A stretch of 64,000 bases of DNA from Marine Group I thaumarchaeote SCGC AAA799-D11 (GCA_000746765.1 JOSY01000077.1:119872-183871); one strand, 5' to 3'; positions 9,730-20,625 are shown, counted from the stretch's first letter. Numbers and translations: made by a program. The notes: generated by a model not told the origin, from the sequence alone.

Positions 9730-11106
9730 AAATGCTGTTAAGAACATCTCTATTCTTCCTTCTAATCCAGCTTTAGCATTAAGTCCTGTTATTGAAACAA
9801 TCTCTCCTAACTCACACTTGTCAATTAGTCTAGCTTGGTTTCTCCATCCTTTTACCCAAATTTGTCCTGTGTCGTCTTCTACAAACATTTCTGAAAGTGC
9901 AATTGACTCACCTGTTTTTGTCTGAACCTCACGTCGTTCTGGCACTTTCAAAATTATTGCTTCTATACAGTAACTACCACCAACTTTAACATCATTAATT
10001 TTTGTTCTAATTTGAGATAGTGAAGGAATATTTTCATCATTATCTAGTTTTCTTACAAAGGAATTTTCATCAAGCGTAATTGAATTTCCATAAATTTTGG
10101 ATGGCATGCATTCTATAACATCTCCTTCTACACAAATGCTAGTTGAATTTGATGAATCACTAATGTTGTATAGATTCTTTTTGTTATCTACAGCTAAAAT
10201 CATGTTTCTTCCGTTTTCTGTTGGAGACATTGAAAGAACTCTTGCAATTATTGGTTCTGCTTCTTTTCCTCCTTCAATCTCAATTATTGTTGCATCATTT
10301 CCGTGAATTTCTAATCCTTGATTTCCAGATTTGACTTTAACTCCAAGTAACCTTACTTTAGCTGATTGTGAGATCATATTTGGAATTGATGATTCATCTT
10401 TTCCCCATAGAACTACCCTCATCCCACTTCCATCTTTGCCTTTCAGCCTCATTCTCAACGCTTTTCCAGGTATGCCTCTTGAATTTGTAAATTCCATGCC
10501 GCTAATGACCCCGTCAATTTCTCCTAAAACAACTAGATCTTTTTGTCCTTCCTGTAATTCATTTACATCTCTTGTGATTGTATCAATAGTTGGAATTTCA
10601 CTTACAGAATCAGCAGTTTCTACATTTGAACCTGAACCAATATTGATTGTTGGTGAACCGTCAAGATCTGATTTTACATAAGCTTTGATGATTTTGATCA
10701 AGTCTCCTGGTTTTAGATTTTCAATTCCTGGAAGATTTGCTTTTTCATCCCATAATTTCACACTTGCTGTAGAGTTTGCATCATCGTATACTGTCATAGT
10801 TCTAAGATAAAATGGTGAACCATCCTTTCTTGAAAATTGTTTTGCTGGAGATAAATTCAAAACTCTTGTTTCTAATGAAATCTCTTTAGCTCCTGCATAG
10901 AGATCTTTTAAACTCATTTCAACTTTTAGTGGTCCTGATAATGTCACACCATAATCTGATGCAATTAAGAATAATGCTCCTTGATCAGTTAGATAACCTG
11001 CACCAATCTTCTCTTTTTTTAGTTTAATTTGTTCTTCAATAATTTCTCTTGTTAGTTCTGGTTTTTGCTCAATTAATTTATCAATTAGACTATCAAATTC
11101 AGACAA
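9706..11106 (-). CDS. Replication protein A-like single-stranded DNA-binding protein with several OB folds
   Basis: Repeated OB-like blocks (RTMTVYDDANSTASVKLWDEKA; MRLKGKDGSGMRVVLWGKDES; EDDTGQIWVKGW). Confidence 0.82.
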   Translation of the reverse strand: MSEFDSLIDKLIEQKPELTREIIEEQIKLKKEKIGAGYLTDQGALFLIASDYGVTLSGPLKVEMSLKDLYAGAKEISLETRVLNLSPAKQFSRKDGSPFYLRTMTVYDDANSTASVKLWDEKANLPGIENLKPGDLIKIIKAYVKSDLDGSPTINIGSGSNVETADSVSEIPTIDTITRDVNELQEGQKDLVVLGEIDGVISGMEFTNSRGIPGKALRMRLKGKDGSGMRVVLWGKDESSIPNMISQSAKVRLLGVKVKSGNQGLEIHGNDATIIEIEGGKEAEPIIARVLSMSPTENGRNMILAVDNKKNLYNISDSSNSTSICVEGDVIECMPSKIYGNSITLDENSFVRKLDNDENIPSLSQIRTKINDVKVGGSYCIEAIILKVPERREVQTKTGESIALSEMFVEDDTGQIWVKGWRNQARLIDKCELGEIVSITGLNAKAGLEGRIEMFLTAFSKITKKN

Positions 11107-11319
11107 TTCATAATTGCTACCTTTATTCTATTAATAAAAATTTCATTATCTTATTTTATTGAATCTTTATCAAATTAGATCGCTTTATTTTCAATTTCAA
11201 TTTATTAACTCCAAATTTTTCTTGTTTTGAATATATTGTCTCTTAATTTACTAAACTACAACAAAATCTATGATGAAACAACTGATTAACTAAATTAGTG
11301 GGATGATCGCAGTTTCAAT

Positions 11320-12258
11320 ATGTCCTGTATCGAAGTTAATCATTTATCAAAATCATATGGCTTAATCAAAGCTGTAGATGATATTGTTTTATCAGTAAAA
11401 CCTGGTCAGGTTTTTGGATTTTTAGGCCCAAATGGCGCAGGAAAATCGACCACCATCAAATTACTTACCACCTTGATTCCCCCTTCAAATGGCTCCCTTA
11501 CAATTTTGGGCATTGATGCAATCAAAAATCCTTTGGATATTCGCCATAAAATTGGTGTTGTTTTACAGCAACCAAGTTATGAACCCACTTTGTCAGTTGA
11601 AAAATCCCTTGACAAATATGGTATGATGTGGAATGTTACAAAAACTGAACGTAAAAAAAGAATGGAACAACTCTTGAAAGATTTTGATCTGGTTGAAATA
11701 AGAAAAAAAAGAAATGAAGATCTCTCTATTGGTCAACGAAGAAGAGTGCAGGTTGCACGAGAATTTATGCATGATATGGATTTGCTATTTTTAGATGAAC
11801 CTACAGTAGGATTAGATCCTAGTGCTCGGCGAAAACTGTTAGATTATCTAAAAAATAAAGTCAAAACAGGATTAACAATATTTTACACAACTCACATTCT
11901 AACAGAAGCTGAATATCTTTGTGATGAAATTGCAATTATTGATAAAGGAAAAATTATAACTGTTGATTCTCCAGAAGCACTAAAAAATAAATTTGGAAAA
12001 GAAAAAACTATTAAAATTCATTTATTAGAAAAAAATCCTAACATTTCTGATTTACTTAATGGAATTTCTGATTGTAAAATAAATTTTGATTCTGGAACAA
12101 ATATTGTTATTCATTCAGAACAATCTGAATTAGTTTTGCTAAAAGTTTTGAAAATATTAAATGATAATAGTGTTGAGATAGAAGATTTGTCTGCAGTTCC
12201 TACAAATCTTGAAGAAATATTTTTAAAAATGGTGAGAGATAATGCATCCGATTATTAG
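11320..12258 (+). CDS. ABC transporter ATP-binding protein (DrrA-like)
   Basis: GPNGAGKSTTIKLL, LSIGQRRRVQVAREF, LLFLDEPTVGLDP. Confidence 0.92.
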   Translation: MSCIEVNHLSKSYGLIKAVDDIVLSVKPGQVFGFLGPNGAGKSTTIKLLTTLIPPSNGSLTILGIDAIKNPLDIRHKIGVVLQQPSYEPTLSVEKSLDKYGMMWNVTKTERKKRMEQLLKDFDLVEIRKKRNEDLSIGQRRRVQVAREFMHDMDLLFLDEPTVGLDPSARRKLLDYLKNKVKTGLTIFYTTHILTEAEYLCDEIAIIDKGKIITVDSPEALKNKFGKEKTIKIHLLEKNPNISDLLNGISDCKINFDSGTNIVIHSEQSELVLLKVLKILNDNSVEIEDLSAVPTNLEEIFLKMVRDNASDY

Positions 12259-13003
12259 ACTTGTAAATCGAAATATTACAATTTCTTTAAACCCTGGATT
12301 TTTAATTTGGCAAGTAATTTTTCCTCTGATCTATATTTTTGTAGCAGGGTTTGCATATGCCCCATTAATTCAACATGTACCTTTTGGTGCAAAGGAACTT
12401 GATTATCCTGCATTTCTTGCATCTGGTATGATAGGATTTAACATAATGAACAGTACACTTGTCTCTGGAATCATAATCTGGAATGATCGAAGACATGGGA
12501 TGTTTGAGCAAATAATGTCTGGCCCATTCACAAGAAGTCATTACATTCTTAGCAATATTTGCACTATAGGCATAATTGGTCTAGTTAGCGCTTCTTTGAT
12601 CGCTTTGGTAGGCTATCCAGTATTTTTTGAATCTGTAGAGTTTTCAATAATTACCATTCCTGTGATAGTTTTTGGTGCCATCACTGGTTCTGTTTTATTT
12701 GGTTCACTAGCATCCATAATTTCAACTAGATTGCGCTCTAGTGAAGGATTTAATGTAATAATTAATACTGTTTTTCTGTTTTTTGCATTTGTCAGTTCAG
12801 CATTCTATCCTGCAGAAAATGTTCCTGAACCATTACGTACTGCATTTTATCTAAACCCTTTAACTTATCTTGTTGATGTAATTAGGGCAGGAATTTTTGG
12901 AAATATTACTGAGTTTGTAATTGTAGAAATGTTGGTACTTGTTGGAATTGCTTCTATACTTTTTGTTATTGCATCAAAACTTCTAACTAAATTAGATTTT
13001 TAA
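12242..13003 (+). CDS. ABC-2 type transporter permease
   Basis: Multiple hydrophobic helices; overlaps upstream ATPase; AFYPAENVPEPLRTAFYLNPLTYLVDVIRAG motif. Confidence 0.9.
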   Translation: MHPIIRLVNRNITISLNPGFLIWQVIFPLIYIFVAGFAYAPLIQHVPFGAKELDYPAFLASGMIGFNIMNSTLVSGIIIWNDRRHGMFEQIMSGPFTRSHYILSNICTIGIIGLVSASLIALVGYPVFFESVEFSIITIPVIVFGAITGSVLFGSLASIISTRLRSSEGFNVIINTVFLFFAFVSSAFYPAENVPEPLRTAFYLNPLTYLVDVIRAGIFGNITEFVIVEMLVLVGIASILFVIASKLLTKLDF

Positions 13004-13012
13004 TAAATAAAA

Positions 13013-13750
13013 TTATTTTTTAAATTTCTCAAACATTTCATTAATTTTTTTAATTACATCTAGATTTTCATATTCGATTAAATTCAAATTTGGTATTACA
13101 CAATGGCCTCCAATAACTCCTGGATACATTTTTGGTCTATTTCCTAGGGTTTCATGTATTTCATCTGCAAATTTCCACATTTCGTCAAAATCTATGCCTT
13201 CTTTTTCACAAATCATCTTTGTAATTTGAGCATAATTGATAAGCCATCCATAATATGATGTATCAACTAAAATCTTTGCAAGTTCACCTGTTTTTGTAGT
13301 TGACATCCAATCAACTTTTTGAAATCTCTTTTCCAAATCTGATTTTATTTCAGGATTGATCTCATTATCATCTGACGCAATAAACTTTGTATATTTTTTA
13401 ATATCATCTAAGAATCTTCTATGAACACCACGAACTGGTGAAAATAAAACTGGTACATTAGATTTTTCTTGAATTTTTTTTGTAGTTCCTGGTCTTACAG
13501 TAGAATGAATAATTATTGCTTTTAGATCATTTAGCTTTGGAATCCAACTTATAGTAATCTCTACAAAATCTGTTAATTCTCCTGGTAGGCAAACATGAAG
13601 ATATTCTGGATTTTTGATTGTATCATTTTCTGAATAATTTTTACATTTTGCAGATTCTATATCGATACCAACACAATCAAAATTTCTCTCATCTAGTAAT
13701 CCAAATAGGGTTTCACCTACTTCTCCCATGCCTAATATTATATCTGACAT
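13013..13750 (-). CDS. Nucleotide-sugar dehydrogenase-like Rossmann protein
   Basis: ILGMGEVGETLFGLL; IHSTVRPGTT; PGVIGGHCVIPN resembling UDP-sugar dehydrogenases. Confidence 0.65.
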   Translation of the reverse strand: MSDIILGMGEVGETLFGLLDERNFDCVGIDIESAKCKNYSENDTIKNPEYLHVCLPGELTDFVEITISWIPKLNDLKAIIIHSTVRPGTTKKIQEKSNVPVLFSPVRGVHRRFLDDIKKYTKFIASDDNEINPEIKSDLEKRFQKVDWMSTTKTGELAKILVDTSYYGWLINYAQITKMICEKEGIDFDEMWKFADEIHETLGNRPKMYPGVIGGHCVIPNLNLIEYENLDVIKKINEMFEKFKK

Positions 13751-13816
13751 TGTACCTATTTTCAGAAAAATACTTCATGATATATTCGTGTTACAGTTTA
13801 TTGTTTTTTAGAAAAG

Positions 13817-13889
13817 TAGCCCGAGGCAGATTCGAACTGCCGTCACGGGCTCCAAAGGCCCATATGCTTGACCTCTACACTATCGGGCT
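13817..13889 (-). tRNA. tRNA-Gln (anticodon TTG)
   Basis: Reverse complement AGCCCGATAGTGTAGAGGTCAAGCATATGGGCCTTTGGAGCCCGTGACGGCAGTTCGAATCTGCCTCGGGCTA; 7-bp acceptor stem, anticodon loop CTTTGGA, GTTCGAATC T-loop. Confidence 0.95.
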
Positions 13890-13950
13890 GCTAAATCGAG
13901 CACGCTAACTCCCTTAATGAACTTTTTATTCTGATATGCCTGAAACTAAA

Positions 13951-14979
13951 CTAATCTTTGATAACTCTAATTAATTTCTCAATAGGATCTTCCATTTGAT
14001 TTAGAATTTTTTTTGCTTTTAGTTGATTTGATTGTTTTGTAGATTCAAAAAATTTTGTTATCTGTTTTGAAATTTTTTTAGGATTTGTTTCTCTTTTTAC
14101 CAATTGTTTTTTTACCAAAAAATTCTCTATTATGTTTGGAATTGCATTATATGATATTGTAGGGACTCCCATCAATGCAGATTCAGCAGTCATAGTACCT
14201 CCTGAGCCAATGAAAACATCTGTATTTTTTAACAAATGTTTTCCATCAAATGACATTTTTACAACTTTAGCATTTTTTCCTACTCTTTTTTGTAGTTTTT
14301 GAATTTGTTTTGGATATCTGCCCAAAATAACAATATTTTCATCACCAAATTCAGAAATTATATTATTAATAATTGGAATGATCTTACTTGATTTTTCAGT
14401 ATATGCTGCTTCCTCCTCCTCTATTCTTATCAAAATATTTTTTTTCCCATTATTTTTAAATGGAAGTCGTACCTGTTCATTTGTTTTTCTTTTGATTGTT
14501 ACTGCTGCATCAATTGATTTGTATGAAATAATGTCTTTTTCACTTATGCCGTATTTTGAAAACTCTTTTTTTGGAATCGTGTTAGGAATTAACAATTTCT
14601 GAATTAATGGTAATGTTAATTTCATAACTGCTTCTGCATGTGGTGAATCACAAAATGCAATGTGTTTAATTCCTAAACCAAATGAGATTCTTGCAGCTTC
14701 AGGTGAACAAAAACTAATTACTAGATCTGGTGAAAATACTTCAATTTTTCTAATAAGCTTTCCAACCCTTTCATTTCCTGCTTTTAGTTTAGAATTTTTA
14801 CTTCCTCCACCATGCTTGCCTACAAAAATCAGGTCAAAATTACGAATTTTTGCTAATTTTGAAATTTCTTCATAATCTCTAGAAGTACATAAAATACTGT
14901 TTTTTTTGCCTAATTTTTCAATTATTGGTTCAGAAAACAACAATTGTTTTGGAGTTAGAATATCTATCCATATTTTCAA
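13951..14979 (-). CDS. DUF354 family, glycosyltransferase/UDP-GlcNAc-epimerase-like fold
   Basis: MKIWIDILTPKQLLF N-terminus, LVISFCSPEAARISFGLGIKHIAFCDSPHAEAV, GSGGTMTAESALMGVPTISY. Confidence 0.75.
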   Translation of the reverse strand: MKIWIDILTPKQLLFSEPIIEKLGKKNSILCTSRDYEEISKLAKIRNFDLIFVGKHGGGSKNSKLKAGNERVGKLIRKIEVFSPDLVISFCSPEAARISFGLGIKHIAFCDSPHAEAVMKLTLPLIQKLLIPNTIPKKEFSKYGISEKDIISYKSIDAAVTIKRKTNEQVRLPFKNNGKKNILIRIEEEEAAYTEKSSKIIPIINNIISEFGDENIVILGRYPKQIQKLQKRVGKNAKVVKMSFDGKHLLKNTDVFIGSGGTMTAESALMGVPTISYNAIPNIIENFLVKKQLVKRETNPKKISKQITKFFESTKQSNQLKAKKILNQMEDPIEKLIRVIKD

Positions 14980-15043
14980 GTAATTTTCATAACTGAAGTT
15001 AGTTCAATAAGTTTTTCTTAGTCTAATCCTAAGCTTTAGTGTA

Positions 15044-16183
15044 ATGGGGGGAACAAAAGTTGTTGTTTATGGCCTTAGTACAGAAGGATATGCTATTGCT
15101 TCTCAAATGGCCATTAAAGGAGCTGATGTTTACATAATTGATGAATCAACCCCGTCTGCAATTTCACTAAAAGCAGAAATTGCTAAAACTTATCCTAATG
15201 TGTCGTCTCTGAAAGAAGATGAACCATTATTAGCTATGGAACCAATTGATGTGGCAATATCTAAAGCTCAATACCTGTTTTTTACCCCTAGAATCAGAAA
15301 AACTGGTCAAGACATCAAAACTGAAATTCATTCAAAATTCAAGGATGTTACTGCATCTTTAAAGAAAAAAAGTTCTGTTGTTTTTACTCTACCGACTGGA
15401 TTTGGTGGAAATAATGAAAACATTTCTTTGCTTGAACATGTTACGGGACTTGAAGTTGGAAAAGACATTTCCTATTTTTATTATCCTTTAGAAGGTACTG
15501 ATCAACAACCAAAAATTATTGGTTCTTTCAATGGTAAAAAAGATACCACTTTATCTGATTTGTTAACTACTGGAAAAAAAGAGAAAAACTTTGTTGCAAT
15601 TTCTTCTTCAGAACATTTCCATGCAATTAATGTTCTCTCTAGATTTTCAAGTTTGTGCAGTGTGTTAGAAGTTTGTAAATATGCCCAAGATGAAATTACT
15701 AAAAATGATTTATCCTCAGATGATTTTCAAGAAATATTTCTTGATGATATGGTTGGTGGCTTGTTAGATCTCAAATCTTTAGGCTCATCTTTTGAGGGTG
15801 CAAACACACTCATGTATCTCATTAATGGAAGTGTTAAAGGAATTGATGGTTACATAAAACGATTGATTGATGAAATACGTGCAACATTAAAGAAAAATGA
15901 TCTTAAAGCTAGTAGAACAAAAATTGCAATATCTTGGACACTTGATCAACATTCCATACGTGGAGATAAAATTGAAATGCTTCAAAATTTGACTTCAAGA
16001 TTACGTGATTATATTGGTGATGTTGAAGCATATGAAGATCCAAATTTTGATCTATTTCACAGTGATAAGACAACAATTGTTGTGGCGTGTTCAAAATCTG
16101 ATTTTACAAATATTGAAAAAACAAAACAAGATTCTGATCTGATTATTGTAAAAGCTAATCCCTTATGCGAAACAATCCAATAA
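15044..16183 (+). CDS. Conserved hypothetical Rossmann-like protein (thaumarchaeal type), immediately upstream of grpE
   Basis: VVVYGLSTEGYAIASQMAIKGADVYIIDES dinucleotide-binding motif; remainder not recognised. Confidence 0.5.
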   Translation: MGGTKVVVYGLSTEGYAIASQMAIKGADVYIIDESTPSAISLKAEIAKTYPNVSSLKEDEPLLAMEPIDVAISKAQYLFFTPRIRKTGQDIKTEIHSKFKDVTASLKKKSSVVFTLPTGFGGNNENISLLEHVTGLEVGKDISYFYYPLEGTDQQPKIIGSFNGKKDTTLSDLLTTGKKEKNFVAISSSEHFHAINVLSRFSSLCSVLEVCKYAQDEITKNDLSSDDFQEIFLDDMVGGLLDLKSLGSSFEGANTLMYLINGSVKGIDGYIKRLIDEIRATLKKNDLKASRTKIAISWTLDQHSIRGDKIEMLQNLTSRLRDYIGDVEAYEDPNFDLFHSDKTTIVVACSKSDFTNIEKTKQDSDLIIVKANPLCETIQ

Positions 16184-16209
16184 TGGTATAAATTAGCTAA
16201 ACTGGTATT

Positions 16210-16776
16210 TTGTTTGAATTGTCTAATGATAATGAATCTGATGAAATCCCCGTAAATGTTGTTTCTGATAATGAATCTGATGAGCCTATTGAAGAATCAG
16301 AATCTTCTGAACCAATAAAAGAAAATTTATCAGAATTGCTAGATGCAGAAAAACAAAAAACTTCAGAATGTGAAGAAAAATTAAAACATATTTTAGCAGA
16401 TTTTCAAAATCTTTCTAGAAAAACACAATCTGATATTGAAAATGGCGTTAATGCTAAAGTTGATGAGTTTCTATTGGATTTTCTAAAAATTTATGATGAT
16501 TTTATTCGTGCTAGAGATGTTTTTTATGAAAATAAAATTAACACCGAAGGTCTTGATTCAATTTTAAAAAATATGGATTCACTACTAAAAAAATATGATG
16601 TGGCTCCAATTGATGCATTAGGAGAAATTTTTGATCCAAATCTCCATGAAGCAATATCTGTCGTTATTGATCCTGATTTGGATGACAATACAATTATCAA
16701 AGAGATCAGGAAGGGATATATTTCTCAAAAGAGAGTTATAAGACCAACACTAGTAGAAATTTCAAAAAAAGGATGA
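16210..16776 (+). CDS. grpE: Nucleotide exchange factor GrpE
   Basis: Acidic N-terminus, coiled-coil KHILADFQNLSRKTQ, C-terminal GYISQKRVIRPTLVEISKKG; followed by dnaK. Confidence 0.92.
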   Translation: MFELSNDNESDEIPVNVVSDNESDEPIEESESSEPIKENLSELLDAEKQKTSECEEKLKHILADFQNLSRKTQSDIENGVNAKVDEFLLDFLKIYDDFIRARDVFYENKINTEGLDSILKNMDSLLKKYDVAPIDALGEIFDPNLHEAISVVIDPDLDDNTIIKEIRKGYISQKRVIRPTLVEISKKG

Positions 16777-16785
16777 TGATTAAAA

Positions 16786-18492
16786 ATGGCTAAAGTAATA
16801 GGTATCGATTTAGGAACAAGTAACTCTGCTGCTGCAGTAATGATGGGTGGAAAACCAACAATTATTCCTGCAGCTGAAGGTCAGACTGCAGCTGGAAAGG
16901 CTTTCCCATCAGTTGTTGCTTTTTCTAAAGAAGGAGAACTTTTAGTTGGCGAACCTGCTCGTAGACAGGCAGTTACAAATCCAGATAATACAATTATTGC
17001 AGCAAAACGAAAAATGGGTTCTGATTATACCTTTAAAATTCAAGATAAAGAATACAAACCTCAACAAATTTCTTCATTTATTCTACAAAAAATAAAAAAA
17101 GATGCTGAAGCATTTGTTGGAGAGTCTGTAGAAAAAGCAGTCATTACAGTTCCAGCATATTTTGATGATAATCAACGTCAAGCAACAAAAGATGCAGGTA
17201 CAATTGCAGGACTTGATGTTGTTAGAATAATTAACGAACCAACTGCAGCATCATTGGCATTTGGATTAGATAAAGCAAAAGAAGACATGAAGATTCTTGT
17301 CTTTGACTTTGGTGGTGGTACTCTAGATGTTACTATCATGGAAATGGGTGGTGGTGTTTTTGAAGTCATGAGTACTTCAGGTGATACTCAACTAGGCGGA
17401 ACTGATATGGATAAAGTTTTGATTGATTATATTGTTGATGAATTCAAGAAGAAAGAAGGAGTTGATCTTTCCCAAGACACAACTGCCATGACAAGAATAA
17501 GAGAAGCTGCAGAAAAAGCAAAAATTGAATTATCTACTGTAATGGAAACTGATGTTAACCTACCATTTATTGCACATGACCCCTCATCAGGTGCAAAGAA
17601 TCTTGAATTAAGATTAACTAGATCTAAACTTGATGAATTGATTGGACCAATTGTTGATCGTTGTAAACCTTCTATACAAAAAGCACTTGAAGATGCAAAA
17701 CTCTCAAATTCTGATATTAACAAAATTGTAATGATTGGTGGTCCAACAAGAATTCCACTGGTCAAAAAATTTGTTAGTGAAGTTATAGGAAAAGAGGTTG
17801 AGTCTGGAGTTGATCCTATGGAAGCAGTAGCTATGGGTGCAGCAATTCAGGCAGGAATTATTGCCGGTGATGTTTCAAGTGATATTGTTCTACTTGACGT
17901 AACTCCATTGACTTTAGGTATAGAAACACTTGGGGGTGTTAGAGAACCACTTATTGAAAGAAATACTACTATTCCTACTTCAAAGAGTAAAGTGTTTACA
18001 ACTGCAGCTGATAATCAAACAGCTGTAACCATTCATGTTGTTCAGGGAGAAAGACCTATGGCAACAGATAATGTATCGTTAGGCAGCTTTAATCTTACAG
18101 ATTTACCACCTGCACCACGAGGTGTTCCTCAAATTGAAGTAAAATTCGATATTGATGCAAATGGAATAATCAATGTAACTGCAAAAGATCTTGGAACTCA
18201 AAAAGAAGCAAAAATTACTATTGAAACTAAAACTAAACTATCTGAAGAAGAGATTGAAAAATTAAAAGAAGATGCTGAAAAATTCTCTGAAGAAGATAAA
18301 AAGAAGAAAGAGAAAATTGATCTTCGAAATGAGGCTGAGAGCTATATCTACACTACTGAAAAATTAGTTAATCATGATCTCAAAGATAAAATCTCTCAAG
18401 AACAGGGAATTAAAATTACTGACACTGTAAAAGAAGTAAAAGAAGTTTTAGACAAAGAACCTGAAGAATTAAAACCAAAACTTGAGGCATGA
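16786..18492 (+). CDS. dnaK: Molecular chaperone DnaK (C-terminal tail appears truncated/out of frame, see findings)
   Basis: [49 protein letters not shown]. Confidence 0.97.
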   Translation: MAKVIGIDLGTSNSAAAVMMGGKPTIIPAAEGQTAAGKAFPSVVAFSKEGELLVGEPARRQAVTNPDNTIIAAKRKMGSDYTFKIQDKEYKPQQISSFILQKIKKDAEAFVGESVEKAVITVPAYFDDNQRQATKDAGTIAGLDVVRIINEPTAASLAFGLDKAKEDMKILVFDFGGGTLDVTIMEMGGGVFEVMSTSGDTQLGGTDMDKVLIDYIVDEFKKKEGVDLSQDTTAMTRIREAAEKAKIELSTVMETDVNLPFIAHDPSSGAKNLELRLTRSKLDELIGPIVDRCKPSIQKALEDAKLSNSDINKIVMIGGPTRIPLVKKFVSEVIGKEVESGVDPMEAVAMGAAIQAGIIAGDVSSDIVLLDVTPLTLGIETLGGVREPLIERNTTIPTSKSKVFTTAADNQTAVTIHVVQGERPMATDNVSLGSFNLTDLPPAPRGVPQIEVKFDIDANGIINVTAKDLGTQKEAKITIETKTKLSEEEIEKLKEDAEKFSEEDKKKKEKIDLRNEAESYIYTTEKLVNHDLKDKISQEQGIKITDTVKEVKEVLDKEPEELKPKLEA

Positions 18493-18589
18493 TGGACAAC
18501 AAGGTGCTGATGGACAACAAGGTGCTGATGGACAACAAGGTGCTGATGGACAACAAGGTGCTGATGGACAACAAGGTGCTGATGGACAA
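18491..18589 (+). repeat. Tandem repeat: 5 perfect 18-bp units gatggacaacaaggtgct plus a partial unit
   Basis: Direct reading of 18491-18580 (5 x 18 bp) then gatggacaa; encodes (DGQQGA)n in the +1 frame relative to DnaK. Confidence 0.97.
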
Positions 18590-18680
18590 ACAACTGAATC
18601 ATCTTCAAATGACGAAACAAAAACTAACTAATTTTCAGAATTCAACCATTTATACAGTAATTAGAATAAAGGAATGATTC

Positions 18681-19766
18681 ATGTCTGCAAAACGCGATTA
18701 TTATGAAGTTTTAGGAGTTTCTAAATCGTCTTCTCCTGATGAAATTAAAAAACAATACAGAAAATTAGCTTTAAAATTCCATCCTGATCGAAATCAATCT
18801 GCTGAGGCTGCAGAACATTTTAAGGAAATTTCTGAAGCATATGCAGTTCTTTCTGACCCTGAAAAAAAGCAACTATACGATCAACATGGACATGCAGGTG
18901 TTGATGGAAGATATTCTATTGAGGATATCTTTCAAGGTGCACGTGGTGACTTCAGTGATATTTTTGGTCGTGGAGGTGGAGGATTTGATTCTATTTTTGA
19001 ATCAATATTTGGTAGTGGAGGTGGCGGTTTTGGATTTGGTCAAGAGCGAGGTTCTGATATTCTCTATCAAACATCCGTTACATTAGAAGATGTTTTACAT
19101 GGCAAACAAATGGAAATTGAATTACAAAAACAAATTATATGTGATACATGTAATGGTTCTGGTTGTAAACCTGGCACTGATAAAAAGACATGTTCTGCAT
19201 GTAATGGACAAGGCCAAGTAAGGCAAACACGTAACATGGGATTTGCTTCATTTGTTACTGCTGCCCCGTGTTCCTCATGTAGAGGTCAGGGATCAATCAT
19301 TGAAACACCATGTGGTGATTGTAAAGGTAAAGGACAGAAAAAAGGTTCAAAAAAAGTTACATTTGACATCCCTCCTGGAATTGATTCAGGTGATTATACT
19401 GTACCAAACGAAGGAAATGAAGTACCGGGAGGTTCTAATGGTGATCTAATTGTTAGAGTTAGAGTACAACCTCATTCAAAATTTAACAGAGATGGAAAAG
19501 ATATTTTCTATGATCAAGATGTCTCAATGGTAGATGCAGCATTAGGATGTGAAGTTGTTGTTCCAACTTTAGAAGGAACTGAAAAAATCAAAATTGATTC
19601 TGGAAGTCAACCAAATACAATTATCAAATTAAAAGGAAAAGGTGTACCTCATATCAATTCTAGAGGTAGGGGAGATCAATATGTTAGAATTGTAGTAAAT
19701 ATTCCTAAAAAACTCAACAAACATCAAAAAAATCTACTTGATGAATTCAAACAAACTAGTGATTAA
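18681..19766 (+). CDS. dnaJ: Molecular chaperone DnaJ
   Basis: J domain [31 protein letters not shown]; four CxxCxGxG-type zinc motifs. Confidence 0.97.
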   Translation: MSAKRDYYEVLGVSKSSSPDEIKKQYRKLALKFHPDRNQSAEAAEHFKEISEAYAVLSDPEKKQLYDQHGHAGVDGRYSIEDIFQGARGDFSDIFGRGGGGFDSIFESIFGSGGGGFGFGQERGSDILYQTSVTLEDVLHGKQMEIELQKQIICDTCNGSGCKPGTDKKTCSACNGQGQVRQTRNMGFASFVTAAPCSSCRGQGSIIETPCGDCKGKGQKKGSKKVTFDIPPGIDSGDYTVPNEGNEVPGGSNGDLIVRVRVQPHSKFNRDGKDIFYDQDVSMVDAALGCEVVVPTLEGTEKIKIDSGSQPNTIIKLKGKGVPHINSRGRGDQYVRIVVNIPKKLNKHQKNLLDEFKQTSD

Positions 19767-19772
19767 TCGATT

Positions 19773-20306
19773 ATGAAAATTGCATTAGATGTTGATGGTG
19801 TACTTGCTGATGTTATTCAATCGTGGCTAAATTATAGTAATTCCATCAGGCAAAAAATCCAAAAACATGAAATTACTGACTGGAACTTTTGGAAAAAATT
19901 CGAAATTAATCGTTATGACTTTTATTCTGAATTAAGCTCTTGTTGGAAAAATTGGACTTCAATTCCCCCTACGGAAAAAAATCTAGCCTTAGTTACAAAA
20001 AATCTTTCTGATATTGCTCAAGTAGATATTGTAACCGCAAGAGAACGTTCTACTGATTCTTTTGTAAAGAAATGGTTGGAACATTACAATATTTCTTATG
20101 ATAATTATGTTTCAGTAATTGATGGACCTATGAAAGCTGATTTAGATTATGATGTTTTTATTGATGATTCTCCATTAAACGCATTCAAATTTCTAAAAAA
20201 TAAAAAAAATGTAATTCTATATTCTCAACCTTGGAACCAACATATTGTTGAAAAAAATATTCACAGAATTTCAAATCTTTCTGAAGCAATTATAAAACTA
20301 AATTAG
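19773..20306 (+). CDS. HAD-family 5' nucleotidase (NT5C-like)
   Basis: MKIALDVDGVLADVI motif, DIVTARERST, DVFIDDSPLNA. Confidence 0.75.
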   Translation: MKIALDVDGVLADVIQSWLNYSNSIRQKIQKHEITDWNFWKKFEINRYDFYSELSSCWKNWTSIPPTEKNLALVTKNLSDIAQVDIVTARERSTDSFVKKWLEHYNISYDNYVSVIDGPMKADLDYDVFIDDSPLNAFKFLKNKKNVILYSQPWNQHIVEKNIHRISNLSEAIIKLN

Positions 20307-20491
20307 TCTTTTACAAATTTTTTGATATTTACTTGGTGCCCTTTTCTAACGTGAGTAGAATGAGTTGTCTTTAATAATTCTGAGATTTTATCATCGTCGT
20401 AAAATTTTACATTATAACGTCCTAGAACTTTTTTACAATTCATACAATAAACTTCTTTGAACTCCATTTCCATTTTGATAGTTGTTACCAT
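20303..20491 (-). CDS. Small conserved hypothetical protein with CxxC
   Basis: 62 aa with YCMNCKKVLGRYNVKF. Confidence 0.55.
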   Translation of the reverse strand: MVTTIKMEMEFKEVYCMNCKKVLGRYNVKFYDDDKISELLKTTHSTHVRKGHQVNIKKFVKD

Positions 20492-20537
20492 TTCAGTATA
20501 ATAAAGAAACTTATTCTAGATTTTAAAAATTTACAAT

Positions 20538-20622
20538 GCGGGAGTCGCCCAGCCTGGTCAACGGCGTAAGGTTCAGATCCTTATCTTCTAGGAGTTCGTG
20601 GGTTCAAATCCCACTTCCCGCA
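20538..20622 (+). tRNA. tRNA-Leu (anticodon CAG)
   Basis: GCGGGAGTCGCCCAGCCTGGTCAACGGCGTAAGGTTCAGATCCTTATCTTCTAGGAGTTCGTGGGTTCAAATCCCACTTCCCGCA; long variable arm, anticodon loop TTCAGAT, closed acceptor stem. Confidence 0.95.
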
Positions 20623-20625
20623 TAC

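Noticed and set aside
11270-11310. Second C/D-box sRNA (ATGATGA...CTGA)
   Set aside because: Boxes are only about 5 nt apart, with no D'/C' or terminal stem.
18491-18589. Possible CRISPR array
   Set aside because: Units are contiguous 18-mers without spacers, so this is a tandem repeat. No CRISPR-like repeat/spacer pattern was seen elsewhere in the window.
18396-18620. Minus-strand 74-aa repetitive ORF (HQHLVV repeats)
   Set aside because: It is an artefact of the 18-bp tandem repeat read on the opposite strand.
18489-18677. 62-aa [16 protein letters not shown]...
   Set aside because: A reading of the tandem repeat in a third frame. The DGQQGA frame is the biologically sensible DnaK-tail frame.
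13817-20622. tRNA-Gln and tRNA-Leu as integration att sites
   Set aside because: No partial tRNA 3' duplications or integrase genes were seen nearby.
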